From: Gammaproteobacteria bacterium
GTDB taxonomy: Bacteria; Pseudomonadota; Gammaproteobacteria; DAOWEP01
Assembly (NCBI GenBank): GCA_030638455.1
Contig: DAOWEP010000002.1
Span: 1-6,072, forward strand
Length of the DNA stretch: 6,072 nt
Reading direction: 5' to 3'
Shown: positions 4,318-6,072 of the stretch, piece by piece
Layout: each line of letters opens with the position of its first letter
How positions within the stretch are numbered: the first letter of the stretch is position 1
Translations under genes and position numbers: made by a program
The notes under the pieces: model-generated
What the model was told of the DNA's origin: nothing
The model's database searches: none
What the model saw: the letters and a program-made list of their open reading frames with translations, nothing else

Positions 4318-6072
4318 ATGAGCAAAAAATTCAAGATTTATTCTCCATATTCACCCGCAGGTGATCAACCTGAGGCCATTCAGGGGCTGATTGAAGGCCT
4401 TCAGGATGGACTGTCCCACCAGACATTATTAGGTGTTACCGGTTCGGGTAAAACCTTCAGTATCGCCAATGTTATTCAGGCAGTTCAGAGACCAACATTA
4501 ATACTAGCGCCGAACAAGACACTGGCGGCACAGTTGTATGGGGAAATGAAAGAATTCTTCCCGGACAATTCAGTGGAATATTTTGTTTCTTACTATGACT
4601 ACTATCAGCCGGAAGCTTATATGGTGGCGTCTGATACCTTTATCGAGAAGGATGCTTCGATCAATGAGCATATTGAACAAATGCGCCTGTCTGCAACCAA
4701 GGCCCTGCTGGAAAGGAAAGATGCGATTATTGTCGCAACGGTTTCGGCCATTTACGGTTTAGGCGATCCGAAATCCTATCTGGGGATGGTGATGCATCTG
4801 GATCGGGGTGATTCAATAGACCAACGCAAGATCCTGCGCAGGCTGGCCGAGTTGCAATATACCCGTAATGATGTGGAGCTGCATCGGGCAACCTACCGAG
4901 TTAGGGGGGATGTGATTGATGTTTTCCCGGCGGAATCTGACAGTGAGGCCGTGAGGATTGAACTGTTTGATGATGAAATAGAGTCTCTGGCCTGGTTTGA
5001 TCCTCTGACCGGTCAAATTCTTCGTCGTGTACCCAGGCTAACGATTTACCCAAAATCCCATTATGTGACGCCACGTCAGAAATTACTGGATGCAGTTGAG
5101 TACATTAAGGTAGAGCTAAAGGAACGACTGGCGCAGCTTTATGAGGCGAATAAACTGGTAGAGGCGCAACGTCTGGAACAGCGTACCCGGTATGATATCG
5201 AGATGATACTTGAACTGGGTTATTGCTCTGGTATCGAGAATTACTCGCGCTATTTGTCAGGACGTCAGTCAGGGGAAGCGCCCCCGACATTGTTCGATTA
5301 CCTGCCGGATAATGCCTTGCTGGTGGTGGATGAAAGTCATGTCACCATCCCTCAGCTAGGTGGAATGTATAAAGGCGACCGTTCCCGTAAGGAAACTCTT
5401 GTAACGTACGGGTTTCGCCTGCCTTCTGCCATGGATAATCGCCCGCTGAGGTTTGATGAGTTCGAGAATCTGGCACCGCAGACTATCTTTGTTTCTGCAA
5501 CACCGAGGGCATATGAACTGGAGCATTCAGGGCAGGTGGTTGAGCAACTGGTGCGCCCAACAGGCTTGATTGATCCAGAACTGGAAGTCAGACCTGCGAC
5601 CTCTCAGGTAGATGATGCACTTTCGGAAATCAGGAAACGGGTAGAAGTCAGCGAACGCGTCCTGATTACCACCTTGACCAAACGTATGGCAGAAGATCTG
5701 ACAGAATACCTGAATGATCATGGAGTACGTGTACGCTATTTACATTCCGATATCGATACAGTTGAAAGGGTCGAGATTATTCGTGACCTGCGGTTAGGGA
5801 AATTTGATGTTCTTGTGGGAATTAACCTGCTACGCGAGGGTCTGGATATGCCAGAAGTGTCACTGGTAGCCATTTTTGATGCAGACAAGGAGGGGTTTTT
5901 GCGTTCAGAGGGGGCATTAATCCAGACCATCGGCAGGGCTGCACGTAATATTCATGGTAAGGCAATCCTGTATGCAGATAAGATAACCGGTTCAATGGAG
6001 CGTGCGATCCGGGAAACCGATCGTAGAAGAGAAAAACAGATGGAACACAATCAGCTCCACGGTATTACCCCG
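4318..6072 (+). CDS. uvrB: Excinuclease ABC subunit B, 3' end cut by the window
   Basis: UvrB is the damage-verifying, helicase-like subunit of nucleotide excision repair; UvrA loads it on DNA and it recruits UvrC. The frame is open to the last base, giving 585 of about 670 residues. Seen in order: DQPEAI (16-21), Walker A GVTGSGKT (39-46), NKTLAAQ, the beta-hairpin tyrosines YYDYYQPEAY (92-101, same numbering as E. coli), the UvrA-interacting domain after about 155, Walker B DESH (338-341), motif IV region LITTLTKRMAEDL, GINLLREGLDMPE, and motif VI QTIGRAARN (536-544). All are intact. The C-terminal UVR domain that binds UvrC lies beyond the window. ATG 4318 is preceded by a weak ribosome site and a two-codon frame ATG-AAA-TGA (4313-4321) that overlaps it. 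The only other in-frame choice is TTG 4309. No convincing LexA box was found, so SOS control is not shown. Confidence 0.97.
   Translation, partial: MSKKFKIYSPYSPAGDQPEAIQGLIEGLQDGLSHQTLLGVTGSGKTFSIANVIQAVQRPTLILAPNKTLAAQLYGEMKEFFPDNSVEYFVSYYDYYQPEAYMVASDTFIEKDASINEHIEQMRLSATKALLERKDAIIVATVSAIYGLGDPKSYLGMVMHLDRGDSIDQRKILRRLAELQYTRNDVELHRATYRVRGDVIDVFPAESDSEAVRIELFDDEIESLAWFDPLTGQILRRVPRLTIYPKSHYVTPRQKLLDAVEYIKVELKERLAQLYEANKLVEAQRLEQRTRYDIEMILELGYCSGIENYSRYLSGRQSGEAPPTLFDYLPDNALLVVDESHVTIPQLGGMYKGDRSRKETLVTYGFRLPSAMDNRPLRFDEFENLAPQTIFVSATPRAYELEHSGQVVEQLVRPTGLIDPELEVRPATSQVDDALSEIRKRVEVSERVLITTLTKRMAEDLTEYLNDHGVRVRYLHSDIDTVERVEIIRDLRLGKFDVLVGINLLREGLDMPEVSLVAIFDADKEGFLRSEGALIQTIGRAARNIHGKAILYADKITGSMERAIRETDRRREKQMEHNQLHGITP

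Noticed and set aside
4813..5930. Four short antisense frames inside uvrB, and one plus-strand frame (3474-3674) inside the aminotransferase gene
   Set aside because: All lie opposite strongly conserved coding sequence and show no features of real proteins.

Overview
The window looks like chromosomal DNA of a gammaproteobacterium of moderate GC content. It appears to be the right-hand flank of a surface-polysaccharide (O-antigen or capsule) locus where that locus meets housekeeping DNA. From memory, the Pseudomonas aeruginosa O-antigen locus ends in the same order: wbpM, accessory DNA, an aminotransferase formerly called tyrB, and uvrB. Genus cannot be fixed from this window.

Layout. (1) 1-1088, plus strand: the last codons of a WbpM/CapD-type nucleotide-sugar dehydratase overlap a complete galU. 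Both make sugar-nucleotide precursors for polysaccharide. (2) 1089-2677: an AT-rich, gene-poor accessory stretch. It holds a likely tRNA-Asn remnant, a minus-strand class I methyltransferase of the kind found in polysaccharide clusters, a 340-bp stretch with only hairpins, an AT-rich intrinsic terminator, and the broken C-terminal end of a staphylococcal-nuclease-like gene. (3) 2678-3031: an intact tRNA-Asn(GTT) on the minus strand with a near-consensus promoter, then a 147-bp imperfect palindrome that looks like a miniature mobile or repeated element. (4) 3032-6072: a PLP-dependent class I aminotransferase starting at TTG, and divergently uvrB, which runs off the right edge and lacks its last part.

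The most interesting signals are non-coding. The 147-bp palindrome has two 71-nt arms around a 5-nt centre, with TATT on both sides. A decayed tRNA-Asn-like sequence lies next to galU in the same orientation as the intact tRNA-Asn, and a 9-bp direct repeat at the two tRNA 3' ends brackets the methyltransferase and nuclease remnant. This suggests either an old integration scar at the tRNA or a decayed tandem tRNA copy. I see no convincing new defence, secretion or biosynthetic system; the coding content is ordinary for this kind of locus.
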